Translations under genes and position numbers: made by a program
Assembly: GCF_021395205.1 (NCBI RefSeq)
Contig: NZ_JAJVCS010000001.1
Location: forward strand, 682,001-746,000
Origin: Polynucleobacter sp. IMCC 30228
GTDB lineage: Bacteria > Pseudomonadota > Gammaproteobacteria > Burkholderiales > Burkholderiaceae
Direction of reading: 5' to 3'
DNA: 64,000 bases
Shown: one piece after another, positions 19,795 through 28,434 of the stretch
Numbering within the stretch: position 1 is the first letter of the stretch
How the letters are laid out: each line of letters begins with the position of its first letter
Notes under the pieces: model-generated
Databases searched by the model: none
What the model was told of the DNA's origin: nothing
The model's input: only the letters and a program-made list of their open reading frames with translations

Positions 19795-20997
19795 TTGAAT
19801 TCCAGCTTTTTACAGAATCTTTCAGATAATTTACTCGCCGGGCTTGCCCATGGCTATTTAAATTGGGCTTGGTGGCAAATTGTTTTGTTTACTTTAATTG
19901 CTACCCATATCACCATTGCAGCCGTAACCATTTATTTGCATCGTTGTCAGGCTCATCGTGCACTCGATTTACATCCGCTTGCAGCACATTTTTTTCGACT
20001 GTGGCTATGGCTAACTACTGGGATGGTCACGAAAGAGTGGGCGGCAGTGCACCGTAAACACCATGCGCGTTGCGAAACTCCTGAAGACCCCCATAGCCCT
20101 CAAATCGTGGGAATTAAAACCGTGCTTTTGCGCGGGGTTGAGCTTTATAAAGCAGAGGCAAATAAACCAGAAACCTTAAGTAAATTTGGACATGGTACGC
20201 CCGATGACTGGATTGAAAAAAATATTTACACCAAATTTTCTTGGCAAGGCGTCGGTTTAATGTTGATCATCGATGTCTTTTTATTTGGCGCGATTGGCGC
20301 AACTGTTTGGGCCGTACAAATGCTCTGGATTCCAATTACAGCCGCGGGCGTAATTAATGGCATTGGTCATTTTTGGGGCTATCGAAATTTTGATTGTGAA
20401 GATGCCTCTACCAATATCGTGCCTTGGGGAATTTTGATTGGTGGTGAAGAGCTCCATAACAATCACCACACCTTCGCCTCAAGTGCCAAGCTTTCAAATA
20501 AGTGGTACGAGTTTGATATTGGCTGGCTCTATATTCGCATGCTTAGCGCAGTAGGTATGGCAACAGTGAAAAAAACGCCACCCAAGCCAGTACTAGTGCC
20601 CGTGCGCCCCGCAGATCAAGATACCCTAGAGGCAATCATTGCCAATCGTTACGAGATAATGGACCGCTATAGCAAGACCCTAAGACGCTTTTTTAAGAAT
20701 GAAATGCAGCATATGCAAGTGGTTGCTACGCATTTAAAAGATGCCCGCAGTTGGCTTGGTAAAGATGAAGCACGTCTGACTCCAGCAGAAAAAAGCAAAC
20801 TCGAAGAGTTAATGGCCAGTAACCCGCAATTGCGCATCATGATTGAAATGCGTCGCGACTTACAAGCCATTTGGCAGCGTTCAAACTCTACTGGCGAGCA
20901 ATTAGTTGCGCAACTGCGCACCTGGTGTCATCAGGCCGAGGCCAGTGGCTTAACAAGCTTAAGAGATTTTTCTTTACGCTTACGGCGCTACGCTTAA
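19795..20997 (+). CDS. Membrane fatty-acid desaturase (DesA type) with an extra C-terminal domain
   Basis: A 400-residue diiron desaturase that probably makes unsaturated acyl chains. The three histidine boxes are H49-x4-H54, H86-x2-H89-H90 and H221-x2-H224-H225, with another conserved His at 192 (G-I-G-H-F-W-G-Y-R). Hydrophobic helices flank boxes 1 and 3. About 140 soluble residues follow the last box; residues 318-400 form a helical, charged segment discussed in the findings. The start is TTG with an AGAGG ribosome-binding site 7 bases upstream. Confidence 0.9.
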   Translation: MNSSFLQNLSDNLLAGLAHGYLNWAWWQIVLFTLIATHITIAAVTIYLHRCQAHRALDLHPLAAHFFRLWLWLTTGMVTKEWAAVHRKHHARCETPEDPHSPQIVGIKTVLLRGVELYKAEANKPETLSKFGHGTPDDWIEKNIYTKFSWQGVGLMLIIDVFLFGAIGATVWAVQMLWIPITAAGVINGIGHFWGYRNFDCEDASTNIVPWGILIGGEELHNNHHTFASSAKLSNKWYEFDIGWLYIRMLSAVGMATVKKTPPKPVLVPVRPADQDTLEAIIANRYEIMDRYSKTLRRFFKNEMQHMQVVATHLKDARSWLGKDEARLTPAEKSKLEELMASNPQLRIMIEMRRDLQAIWQRSNSTGEQLVAQLRTWCHQAEASGLTSLRDFSLRLRRYA

Positions 20998-21014
20998 ACT
21001 CTTCATACCCCATA

Positions 21015-21052
21015 AAAAAACCCGCATCGTTGATTAACTTTGCGGGTTTTTT
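21015..21052. terminator. Bidirectional terminator between the desaturase and rpmG
   Basis: The stem CCCGCA (21021-21026) pairs with TGCGGG (21041-21046), extended by flanking A and T runs that give a tail on both strands. The loop is 14 bases. It separates two convergent genes. Confidence 0.85.
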
Positions 21053-21066
21053 ATTGCCAAACTAAA

Positions 21067-21234
21067 TTACTTTAGTTTTGTTTCTTTATAAGGCACATGC
21101 TTGCGAATCGTGGGATCAAACTTCGAGATCTCCAATTTTTCAGGTTTAGTGCGCTTGTTTTTTGTGGTGGTGTAAAAGTGTCCAGTACCAGCTGAAGACT
21201 CCAACTTAATTTTTTCTCTACCGCCTTTAGCCAT
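21067..21234 (-). CDS. rpmG: 50S ribosomal protein L33
   Basis: A 55-residue gene found by reading the minus strand from the ATG at 21234 to the TAA at 21067-21069. The protein begins [20 protein letters not shown] and ends [10 protein letters not shown], the classic L33 pattern. It has no zinc-binding CxxC pairs, so it is the zinc-independent form. It lies 11 bases after rpmB and is cotranscribed with it. Confidence 0.96.
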   Translation of the reverse strand: MAKGGREKIKLESSAGTGHFYTTTKNKRTKPEKLEISKFDPTIRKHVPYKETKLK

Positions 21235-21245
21235 TTTGAACTCCC

Positions 21246-21479
21246 TTAAATTTGGCCACGAGCACGTAAATCAACGAGTACAGCATCGATGCCATTCTTG
21301 TCGATTAAGCGCAAACCAGCAGTGGTCAAGCGTAAGCTAATCCAGCGGTTTTCTGATTCAATCCAAAAGCGACGATTTTGCAAATTTGGCAAAAAGCGAC
21401 GCTTCGTTTTATTGTTTGCATGGGAAACATTATTGCCAACCATCGGCTTTTTCCCAGTGACTTGGCAAACTTTTGCCAT
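21246..21479 (-). CDS. rpmB: 50S ribosomal protein L28
   Basis: A 77-residue L28 beginning [12 protein letters not shown] and containing [13 protein letters not shown]. The order radC-rpmB-rpmG is the one known from E. coli. About 137 bases separate it from the end of radC, enough for its own promoter; TACAAT on the minus strand about 45 bases upstream is a possible -10. Confidence 0.97.
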   Translation of the reverse strand: MAKVCQVTGKKPMVGNNVSHANNKTKRRFLPNLQNRRFWIESENRWISLRLTTAGLRLIDKNGIDAVLVDLRARGQI

Positions 21480-21616
21480 GACACGACTCCTTAATTGCGA
21501 AAAGGGTAGATTGTATCAGGCAAAGGGCTAAATGGGCTAGTCCCTTCATGCTTTTATAGAATGGAGCGGGCAGTGAAGGCATTTTTGAGTCTAAGAAGTT
21601 AGTGTTTACTTTCATT

Positions 21617-22306
21617 TTAATCCTTATTAATTAAGCCTGAATCTAAAAAGGAGAAAAAACCGGCATGACTCACAATGCAGTGGTCAAGCAGGGGAATATC
21701 AACTAATTGCAAGGCAGTATGCAGGGCTTTCGTCAGGGCGATGTCGGCTGCGCTCGGCAAGGGATTGCCGCTCGGGTGATTGTGAGCCACGATCAGGGCG
21801 CTGGCATTTCGGTTTAAGGCTTCTTTTAAAATTTCGCGAGGGTAGACAGCGGTTTGTGTAATGGAGCCTCGAAAGAGCTCTTGGCACTCGATTAGGCAAT
21901 TTTGTGAGTCGAGGTAAAGACAGAGAAACACTTCGTGCGGCAGATGCCCAATTTGGGTTTGTAGAAAGGCCTTTAGCTGCTGCGGCGAGGTCAGTGCAGC
22001 ACTAGTGTGAATGTCCTCCTCTAGGCTTCGTTTAACCAATTCATAGGCAGCCTGTATTTGTGACCATTTTGAGAGGCCAATGCCGTGGTGCCGGGAAATC
22101 TCTTCGAGACTACAGGTTAAAAGTGCGGCCAGGCTACCGAATGCCTGCAATAAATCATGCGCTAAAGCCACGGCACTTTTACCGCGCACGCCCACCCGTA
22201 AAAAGATTGCCAGAAGTTCAGCATCACTTAAGGATTGGGCGCCCTCCAAACGCAATTTTTCACGTGGCTGTAGGGCTATCGGCCATTGCTTAATAGCCCC
22301 CTGCAC
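21617..22306 (-). CDS. radC: RadC family JAB-domain protein
   Basis: A RadC family protein, whose once-supposed repair role is unproven. It has an N-terminal helix-hairpin-helix-like part (L-S-D-A-E-L-L-A-I-F-L-R-x-G) and a C-terminal JAMM metalloprotease-like domain with H175-N-H177-P-S-G, D188 and E125. I choose GTG at 22306 (229 residues) because the protein then starts just before the usual P-R-E-K-L segment. The frame stays open to 22465, but that would place 53 basic residues antisense to slpA. Confidence 0.88.
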   Translation of the reverse strand: MQGAIKQWPIALQPREKLRLEGAQSLSDAELLAIFLRVGVRGKSAVALAHDLLQAFGSLAALLTCSLEEISRHHGIGLSKWSQIQAAYELVKRSLEEDIHTSAALTSPQQLKAFLQTQIGHLPHEVFLCLYLDSQNCLIECQELFRGSITQTAVYPREILKEALNRNASALIVAHNHPSGNPLPSAADIALTKALHTALQLVDIPLLDHCIVSHAGFFSFLDSGLINKD

Positions 22307-22324
22307 CAAAGGGGCAGGCGTCGC

Positions 22325-22330
22325 TACAAT
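22325..22330 (+). promoter_or_regulatory. Predicted -10 of slpA (leaderless arrangement)
   Basis: TACAAT, 5 of 6 matches to TATAAT, ends 6 bases before the ATG at 22337. There is no ribosome-binding site and no clear -35. Confidence 0.4.
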
Positions 22331-22336
22331 TGCAGA

Positions 22337-22786
22337 ATGACTAAAACTCAGGTTATGCCCAATTCCTACTTGACCTTGAACTATCGTTTGGGATTGCCCA
22401 ACGGGGACAGTTTTGTAAATACCTTTGGCGATCGGCCGGCGACCTTGCTTTTGGGTTCGGGTCAATTTGCACCTTGTTTTGAAAATGTTTTAATCGGACT
22501 TCAAGTGGGTGAACATAAAACGACAGTGATTCCACCAGAAGCAAGTTTTGGGTTGCGTAACGAAGAATTGGTGCAATGGGTTTCTTTGGCCGCACTACAG
22601 AAAAATGCCAAAGCAGATGCGCCTGCATTTACGGTGGGTGATGTAGTGGAATTTAATGCCCCGAATGGCGCCCAATATGCGGGTGTCATGCAGTCGATTG
22701 ACTCTGGAGGGGCTTGGTTTGATTTCAATCATCCCTTGGCAGGAAAGCCCGTTACCTTCGAAGCACAAATTATTGCTATTCTTTAA
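22337..22786 (+). CDS. slpA: FKBP-type peptidyl-prolyl isomerase, SlpA/FkpB-like
   Basis: A 149-residue FKBP-type protein of the SlyD/SlpA group. The pattern L-G-S-G-Q-F-A-P-C-F-E-N-V-L-I-G-L-x-V-G-E is the family core, and the C-terminal F-D-F-N-H-P-L-A-G-K-P-V-T-F-E is very typical. The gene directly abuts ispH, the same pairing as fkpB-ispH in E. coli. I use the ATG at 22337; an in-frame TTG at 22286 and ATG at 22355 are alternatives. Confidence 0.92.
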   Translation: MTKTQVMPNSYLTLNYRLGLPNGDSFVNTFGDRPATLLLGSGQFAPCFENVLIGLQVGEHKTTVIPPEASFGLRNEELVQWVSLAALQKNAKADAPAFTVGDVVEFNAPNGAQYAGVMQSIDSGGAWFDFNHPLAGKPVTFEAQIIAIL

Positions 22787-23728
22787 ATGATGAATTCCGA
22801 TTCCGACCAAATTATCTTGGCGCAGCCACGCGGTTTTTGTGCTGGAGTAGACCGTGCAATTAATATCGTTAATGAAGCATTGCAACGCTTTGGGGCGCCA
22901 ATTTATGTGCGTCATGAAATTGTGCACAACGTGTATGTGGTCGAAGAGCTGCGTACAAAAGGCGCAATTTTTGTTGAAGAGCTTGCCGAAGTACCAAAGG
23001 GCGCAATCGTGGTGTTTAGTGCCCATGGCGTTTCGCAAGAAGTGCGGCGCGATGCAGCAGCGCGGGGCTTGCAAATTTATGATGCCACTTGCCCTTTGGT
23101 GTCGAAAGTGCACGTTGAAGTTGTCAAGATGTGTAAAGACGGGTTTACTGTATTGATGATTGGGCATGCCGGTCATCCTGAGGTAGAGGGCACAATGGGC
23201 CAAGTGAATGCAGGTATCTTTTTAATTGAAAGTTTGGCCGATGTTGCTAAACTGAGTTTTCCAGCCCAGACCAAGTTAGCTTTTGTTACCCAAACTACAT
23301 TATCAGTAGATGAAACGAAAGAAATTGTTGATGCATTAACGCAGAAATTTCCACAAATCATAAAACCCCGCAAACAAGATATTTGTTATGCCACTCAAAA
23401 TCGCCAAGATGCAGTGAAATTTATGGCTCCGCAAGTCGATGTTGTTATTGTGGTGGGAAGTAAGATGAGTTCGAACTCGAATCGCTTGCGTGAATTGGCT
23501 GAAAAACTTGGGGTTCCAGCCTACATGGTTGACTCCCCCGATCAATTACAGGCCAATTGGTTCGTTGGTAAAAAACGGGTTGGTCTGACTGCTGGAGCTT
23601 CTGCCCCCGAAACCTTAGCGCAGGCAATTGTGCAACGTATTCAGGAATTGGGACCAAGAAAAGTGCATTCTTTACCGGGGGTAGTGGAAGATACGGTTTT
23701 TTCTTTGCCAAAAAGTTTAGTCGATTAA
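22787..23728 (+). CDS. ispH: 4-hydroxy-3-methylbut-2-enyl diphosphate reductase
   Basis: Last enzyme of the MEP pathway, converting HMBPP into IPP and DMAPP with a [4Fe-4S] cluster. The three cluster cysteines are C18 (P-R-G-F-C-A-G-V), C102 (D-A-T-C-P-L-V) and C200 (D-I-C-Y-A-T-Q-N-R). The 313-residue length is standard. Its ATG follows the slpA stop with no gap, so the two are translationally linked. dxs and ispA lie about 31 kb downstream. Confidence 0.98.
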   Translation: MMNSDSDQIILAQPRGFCAGVDRAINIVNEALQRFGAPIYVRHEIVHNVYVVEELRTKGAIFVEELAEVPKGAIVVFSAHGVSQEVRRDAAARGLQIYDATCPLVSKVHVEVVKMCKDGFTVLMIGHAGHPEVEGTMGQVNAGIFLIESLADVAKLSFPAQTKLAFVTQTTLSVDETKEIVDALTQKFPQIIKPRKQDICYATQNRQDAVKFMAPQVDVVIVVGSKMSSNSNRLRELAEKLGVPAYMVDSPDQLQANWFVGKKRVGLTAGASAPETLAQAIVQRIQELGPRKVHSLPGVVEDTVFSLPKSLVD

Positions 23729-23749
23729 TTCAAATTAGGAGTGACCTAT

Positions 23750-24943
23750 ATGCAAGCTTTATCTCAGCGTCTTACCTTTCGCCAAATCACTATTGCAGTG
23801 AGTGCCATTGCCTGCATATCTCTTTTGGGCGCCTGCGGCAAAAGCGATAAAAAAACGGCTGCAGCAGTTCCAGCCGATGCCACTGAAGTGAAGATTGGGC
23901 ACGTTGCGCCTTTAACTGGACCCATTGCCCACCTTGGTAAGGACAATGAAAATGGTGCACGTTTGGCAATTGAAGAAATTAATAAAACCGGCTTAATGAT
24001 TGAGGGTAAAAAAATATTCCTGACTTTAGTACCAGAGGATGATGCTGAAGATCCAAAGACCGCTACCCAAGTCGCGCAAAAATTAGTCGACAGTAAGGTG
24101 GTTGGAGTCGTAGGCCACCTCAATTCTGGCACCAGCATTCCTGCTTCAAAAATTTATAGCGATGCAGGTATTACCCAAATATCACCTTCGGCAACCAATC
24201 CTGAATATACCAAACAAGGTTTTAAAACGACTTACCGTTTGGTGGCGACAGATGCACAGCAAGGGCCTGCGCTCGCTAACTATGTTACACAAAAACTACA
24301 AGCTAAATCGGTTGCCATTATTGACGATGCCACTCAATATGGCAAAGGCTTGGCTGATGAGTTTGAGAAAACCGTAAAAGCCGCCGGCCTTAAAATTGTG
24401 GCTCGTGAAGCTAGCAATAATAAGGCCACTGATTTCAAAGCTATTTTGACCAAAATTAAAGGGTCCAAACCTGACGTGATTATGTATGGCGGCATGGATG
24501 CGACTGGCGGGCCTTTGGCTAAACAGGCTAAAGAGTTAGGCATTACCGCTAAGATCGTGGGTGGCGATGGTATGTGTACTGAAAAGTTAGCCGAGTTAGC
24601 GGGTGACGCAGTGGTTAATGTAACTTGCTCAGAGGCTGGCATGGCTCTGAGCAAAATGGCCAATGGCAATGATTTTCAAAAGCGTTATAAAGAGCGCTTT
24701 AATACTGAAGTGCAAATTTATTCCCCCTTCACCTATGATGCAGTTTATGTTTTAGTAGATGCAATGAAGCGCGCGAAGTCAACTGCTGCGGATAAAATTT
24801 TGTTAGTCATGCCCGATACCCAAATGAATGGCTTAACCGGTAATGTGGCCTTTGATAAACAGGGAGATTTGCAGCATGGCGTTATTTCTCTTTACGAATA
24901 TAAAGATAAAAAGAAATCGGTACTTGATATCGTCAAGATGTAA
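23750..24943 (+). CDS. livK: Branched-chain amino-acid ABC transporter substrate-binding lipoprotein
   Basis: A periplasmic type-I binding protein (Leu/Ile/Val family) of 397 residues. The ATG at 23750 has an AGGAG site 9 bases upstream; the GTG at 23741 is too close to it. The N-terminus is a signal peptide ending in the lipobox L-L-G-A-C, so Cys29 should be lipidated. The body begins E-V-K-I-G-H-V-A-P-L-T-G-P. The ligand could be branched-chain amino acids, an amide or another small carboxylate; sequence alone does not decide. Confidence 0.92.
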   Translation: MQALSQRLTFRQITIAVSAIACISLLGACGKSDKKTAAAVPADATEVKIGHVAPLTGPIAHLGKDNENGARLAIEEINKTGLMIEGKKIFLTLVPEDDAEDPKTATQVAQKLVDSKVVGVVGHLNSGTSIPASKIYSDAGITQISPSATNPEYTKQGFKTTYRLVATDAQQGPALANYVTQKLQAKSVAIIDDATQYGKGLADEFEKTVKAAGLKIVAREASNNKATDFKAILTKIKGSKPDVIMYGGMDATGGPLAKQAKELGITAKIVGGDGMCTEKLAELAGDAVVNVTCSEAGMALSKMANGNDFQKRYKERFNTEVQIYSPFTYDAVYVLVDAMKRAKSTAADKILLVMPDTQMNGLTGNVAFDKQGDLQHGVISLYEYKDKKKSVLDIVKM

Positions 24944-24951
24944 ATGGGCGG

Positions 24952-25887
24952 ATGGAAACATTCCTCCAGCAACTAGTTAATGGTCTAGTTTTAGGGAGCA
25001 TTTATGCCTTAATTGCCTTGGGTTACACCATGGTTTATGGCGTACTCGGCATTATTAACTTTGCCCATGGTGAAGTGCTAATGATCGGCGCTTTGGTTTC
25101 ACTCACTCTAATTCAGGGCCTGATGGGCTTTGCCCCTTTCTTGCCTGGCTGGTTGGTATTAGTGTTGGTCTTGCCAATCACCATGGCAACGTGTGCCGCG
25201 CTCAGTTACACGATCGAGCGAGTAGCTTATCGGCCATTGCGGAATGCACCACGGCTTGCGCCACTGATTTCAGCTATCGGCATGTCGGTTTTATTGCAAA
25301 CTATTGCCATGATGGTTTGGTCACGTGACCCGCTGATGTACCCGCAGTTGTTGCCAGCGCTACCGATTCAATTATTTAATAGTGCGGTCACAATTACCGG
25401 TAAAGAGCTCGTTATTATTGCCGTCGCTTTTTTAGTGATGTGTGCTTTATTACTCTTGGTCGAGCGCACGCGCTTAGGCCGTGCCATGCGGGCAACAGCC
25501 GAACAAACCAAAATTGCCGCACTCATGGGGGTTAATCCCAATCGGGTTATTTCGATTACCTTTATGTTGGGTGGCGCTTTGGCGGGCTTGGCTGGTGTCA
25601 TGATAGCGACCAACTATGGCAATGCAAATTTTTATATGGGCTTCATACCAGGTCTGAAAGCATTTACTGCCGCAGTTTTAGGCGGCATTGGTAATATCCG
25701 TGGGGCGATGCTTGGGGGGCTACTATTAGGTTTAATTGAATCGTTAGGAGCTGGTTATATCGGCGATTTAACTGGTGGCGTATTAGGCTCTAATTACCAA
25801 GATATTTTTGCTTTCATAGTGCTCATTGTGGTCTTAGTATTGCGTCCGAGTGGATTACTGGGCGAACGAGTTTCCGATCGTGCTTAA
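24952..25887 (+). CDS. livH: Branched-chain amino-acid ABC transporter permease LivH
   Basis: Inner-membrane permease of 311 residues with about eight hydrophobic helices. The start F-L-Q-Q-L-V-N-G-L-V-L-G-S-I-Y-A-L-I-A-L-G and the later A-A-V-L-G-G-I-G-N-I-R-G-A-M-L-G-G segment are diagnostic for the LivH branch. The start is 8 bases after livK and the 3' end overlaps livM. Confidence 0.95.
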   Translation: METFLQQLVNGLVLGSIYALIALGYTMVYGVLGIINFAHGEVLMIGALVSLTLIQGLMGFAPFLPGWLVLVLVLPITMATCAALSYTIERVAYRPLRNAPRLAPLISAIGMSVLLQTIAMMVWSRDPLMYPQLLPALPIQLFNSAVTITGKELVIIAVAFLVMCALLLLVERTRLGRAMRATAEQTKIAALMGVNPNRVISITFMLGGALAGLAGVMIATNYGNANFYMGFIPGLKAFTAAVLGGIGNIRGAMLGGLLLGLIESLGAGYIGDLTGGVLGSNYQDIFAFIVLIVVLVLRPSGLLGERVSDRA

Positions 25888-26962
25888 TTTTATTTCCCAG
25901 CGGCGCATGTTTTTGTGGTTGGCAATGTTAAGCCTCCTCATTTTGCCTTGGTGCGTTGGATCTGTTGGCGGTAATTACTGGGTGCGCGTGCTGGATTTTG
26001 CTTTGCTCTATGTGATTTTAGCGTTAGGTTTAAATGTTGTAGTGGGATTTGCTGGTTTACTCGATTTAGGTTTTATCGCATTTTATGCCTTGGGCGCCTA
26101 TACTTTTGCGTTACTGGCATCGCCTCATCTAACCCAATCGTTTGCGGCGATTGCCGTATTATTTCCAGAAGGTTTGCATAGCCTCATATGGCTTGCTTGT
26201 TTGATTGGGGCAGTCTTAGCGGCGACATTTGGCGTTATTTTAGGCGTGCCAACGCTGAAACTACGGGGCGACTATCTGGCGATAGTCACTTTAGGTTTTG
26301 GTGAAATCATTCGCATTTTTTTAAATAATTTAGATCGACCCATGAATCTCACGAATGGGCCTAAGGGAATACGTGCAATCGACTCAATCGAACTCTTTGG
26401 TATTTCTTTTGCTAAATCATTAGACCTTGGTTTTATCCAAGTACCCGCTTTATATTTAATTTTCTATCTCTTTCTCGTTTTAGCATGTATTGCTACAGTA
26501 ATCTGCATGCGTTTACAAAATTCGCGTATTGGCCGAGCTTGGGTTGCCATTCGTGAGGATGAAATTGCCGCCCAAGCAATGGGGATTAATACGCGCAATT
26601 TAAAATTATTGGCGTTTGCCATTGGTGCTTCATTTGCGGGAGTGGCTGGCGTTTTATTTGCTTCTTTTCAAGGGTTTGTTTCACCAGAGTCCTTTACCCT
26701 ATGGGAATCGATTGTGGTTTTAGCGATGGTAGTTTTGGGTGGTATAGGCCATATACCCGGAGTGATTTTGGGCGCCGTATTGCTAGCCATTTTTCCCGAA
26801 GTGTTGCGTGGGGTCGTGCAACCCCTACAAAATGCGCTGTTTGGGCATGTCCTGGTTGATGCAGAAATTATGCGCCAATTGATTTATGGCTTGGCTTTAA
26901 TTTTGATTATGCTCTATCGCCCCAAAGGAATATGGCAAAAGCGGGGAGCATCTACGTCATGA
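25880..26962 (+). CDS. livM: Branched-chain amino-acid ABC transporter permease LivM
   Basis: Second permease, 360 residues from the GTG at 25880, which overlaps the livH stop by 8 bases. An upstream GTG (25850) and an ATG at 25909 are in frame. Family segments are L-N-V-V-V-G-F-A-G-L-L-D-L-G-F and F-G-E-I-I-R-I-F-L-N-N, the latter being the conserved loop that contacts the ATPases. Confidence 0.94.
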   Translation: MLNFISQRRMFLWLAMLSLLILPWCVGSVGGNYWVRVLDFALLYVILALGLNVVVGFAGLLDLGFIAFYALGAYTFALLASPHLTQSFAAIAVLFPEGLHSLIWLACLIGAVLAATFGVILGVPTLKLRGDYLAIVTLGFGEIIRIFLNNLDRPMNLTNGPKGIRAIDSIELFGISFAKSLDLGFIQVPALYLIFYLFLVLACIATVICMRLQNSRIGRAWVAIREDEIAAQAMGINTRNLKLLAFAIGASFAGVAGVLFASFQGFVSPESFTLWESIVVLAMVVLGGIGHIPGVILGAVLLAIFPEVLRGVVQPLQNALFGHVLVDAEIMRQLIYGLALILIMLYRPKGIWQKRGASTS

Positions 26963-27723
26963 GTGTGTTGCTCGATGTTACTAACGTATCAAAATTTTTT
27001 GGCGGAGTACACGCTTTAGATAACGTTGGTTTAAGGGTGCCAAGCGGCAGTATTGTTGGTTTAATTGGCCCGAATGGCGCAGGCAAAACCACCTTTTTTA
27101 ATCTAATAACGGGTCTGTATTCTGCTAATAGCGGGCTCTTTCAATTTAACGGCCAATTTTATTCGCCTCATTCAGTAGCCCAAGTAACGCAAGCAGGAAT
27201 AGCCCGGACTTTTCAAAATATTCGCTTGTTTGGGGCGATGACTGCTTTAGAAAATGTGATGGTGGGGTGCCATTGTCGTTCATATACGGGGGTAATTGGT
27301 GCTATTTTGCGGGGTCGACAGGTGCGGCAGGAAGAACGGGCAATTAGAGAAAAATCGTTTGCGCTCTTACGCTATGTTGGTTTAGGCGATTTTGCTGATC
27401 ATACTGCCATCAATTTATCGTATGGGCATCAACGCCGCTTAGAAATTGCTCGCGCTTTAGCTACTGACCCTTTGTTATTGGCGCTCGATGAGCCTGCAGC
27501 GGGGATGAATGCGACTGAAAAATTAGCTTTACGTGAATTACTGTTGCAAATTCGGGTTGATGGCAAAACCATTCTATTAATTGAACATGATGTTAGTTTG
27601 GTGATGGGTATCTGCGATAGCCTCACGGTATTGGATTACGGCAAGACCATTGCCGTTGGGAGTCCAGCTGAGGTTCGTAACAGTCCTGCAGTGATTAAAG
27701 CCTATTTGGGTAATAGCCCATGA
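26959..27723 (+). CDS. livG: Branched-chain amino-acid ABC transporter ATPase LivG
   Basis: ABC ATPase of 254 residues with Walker A G-P-N-G-A-G-K-T-T, the family insertion R-T-F-Q-N-I-R-L-F, a signature-like N-L-S-Y-G-H-Q-R-R-L-E and Walker B L-L-A-L-D-E-P-A-A-G-M-N. I take the ATG at 26959, which overlaps the livM stop as ATGA, with GGGGAG upstream; an earlier ATG at 26932 is in frame. Confidence 0.95.
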   Translation: MSVLLDVTNVSKFFGGVHALDNVGLRVPSGSIVGLIGPNGAGKTTFFNLITGLYSANSGLFQFNGQFYSPHSVAQVTQAGIARTFQNIRLFGAMTALENVMVGCHCRSYTGVIGAILRGRQVRQEERAIREKSFALLRYVGLGDFADHTAINLSYGHQRRLEIARALATDPLLLALDEPAAGMNATEKLALRELLLQIRVDGKTILLIEHDVSLVMGICDSLTVLDYGKTIAVGSPAEVRNSPAVIKAYLGNSP

Positions 27724-28430
27724 ATATCTTGGAAGTTAGCGGCCTAAAAGTGAATTATGGCGGCATATCTGCTGTCAAGGGCATTGATTTTTATATAGAG
27801 CAAGGGGAAATGGTGGCTTTAATTGGTGCTAATGGCGCTGGCAAAAGCTCAACCCTCAATGCCTTATCAGGAATCGTTCCTGCAAGTAGTGGCGAGGTTC
27901 GGTTTGCGGGTCACATCGTCACGCATCTACCCGCGTATGAACTAGTCAAACAGGGCTGCAGTTTGGTACCCGAAGGACGTGGCGTATTTAAACGTATGAA
28001 CGTCTTCGAGAATTTACAAATGGGCGCTTTTCTACAGGAAAATCCAGCTGAATTTAAGCGCCTTTTAGATCAGGTTTACACTTTTTTCCCGCGCTTAGAA
28101 GAGCGCAGCACGCAAATGGCTGGCACGCTTTCTGGCGGAGAACAGCAGATGGTAGCAATGGGCAGGGCGCTAATGGCGCAACCGAAATTATTATTGTTAG
28201 ATGAACCATCAATGGGTCTAGCACCACTGATGGTGGAAACCATTTTTAATGTGATTCATTCTTTAACTAAAACTGGAATCACCATTTTATTGGTAGAGCA
28301 AAATGCGCGTTTAGCCTTGCAGCTTGCCCAACGAGCTTATGTCATGGAAAGCGGACTGATTACCTTGACTGGATCTGGTGCAGAGCTCATGGCCGATACC
28401 AGAGTCCGCCAGGCCTACTTGGGCGAATAA
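27720..28430 (+). CDS. livF: Branched-chain amino-acid ABC transporter ATPase LivF
   Basis: Second ATPase, 236 residues. Walker A is G-A-N-G-A-G-K-S-S, the signature L-S-G-G-E-Q-Q-M-V-A-M and Walker B L-L-L-L-D-E-P-S-M-G-L-A-P. It overlaps the livG stop (ATGA at 27720-27723) and ends the livKHMGF operon, only 4 bases from the convergent aminotransferase and with no terminator hairpin. Confidence 0.95.
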   Translation: MNILEVSGLKVNYGGISAVKGIDFYIEQGEMVALIGANGAGKSSTLNALSGIVPASSGEVRFAGHIVTHLPAYELVKQGCSLVPEGRGVFKRMNVFENLQMGAFLQENPAEFKRLLDQVYTFFPRLEERSTQMAGTLSGGEQQMVAMGRALMAQPKLLLLDEPSMGLAPLMVETIFNVIHSLTKTGITILLVEQNARLALQLAQRAYVMESGLITLTGSGAELMADTRVRQAYLGE

Positions 28431-28434
28431 GGGC

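Noticed and set aside
22595..23203. A 202-codon minus-strand open frame across slpA and ispH
   Set aside because: Antisense to two clearly conserved genes; composition rich in His/Asn/Cys typical of a shadow frame.
23470..23490. TTCGAACTCGAATC, which resembles a tRNA T-loop
   Set aside because: It lies inside the conserved ispH coding sequence and no acceptor or anticodon stem surrounds it.
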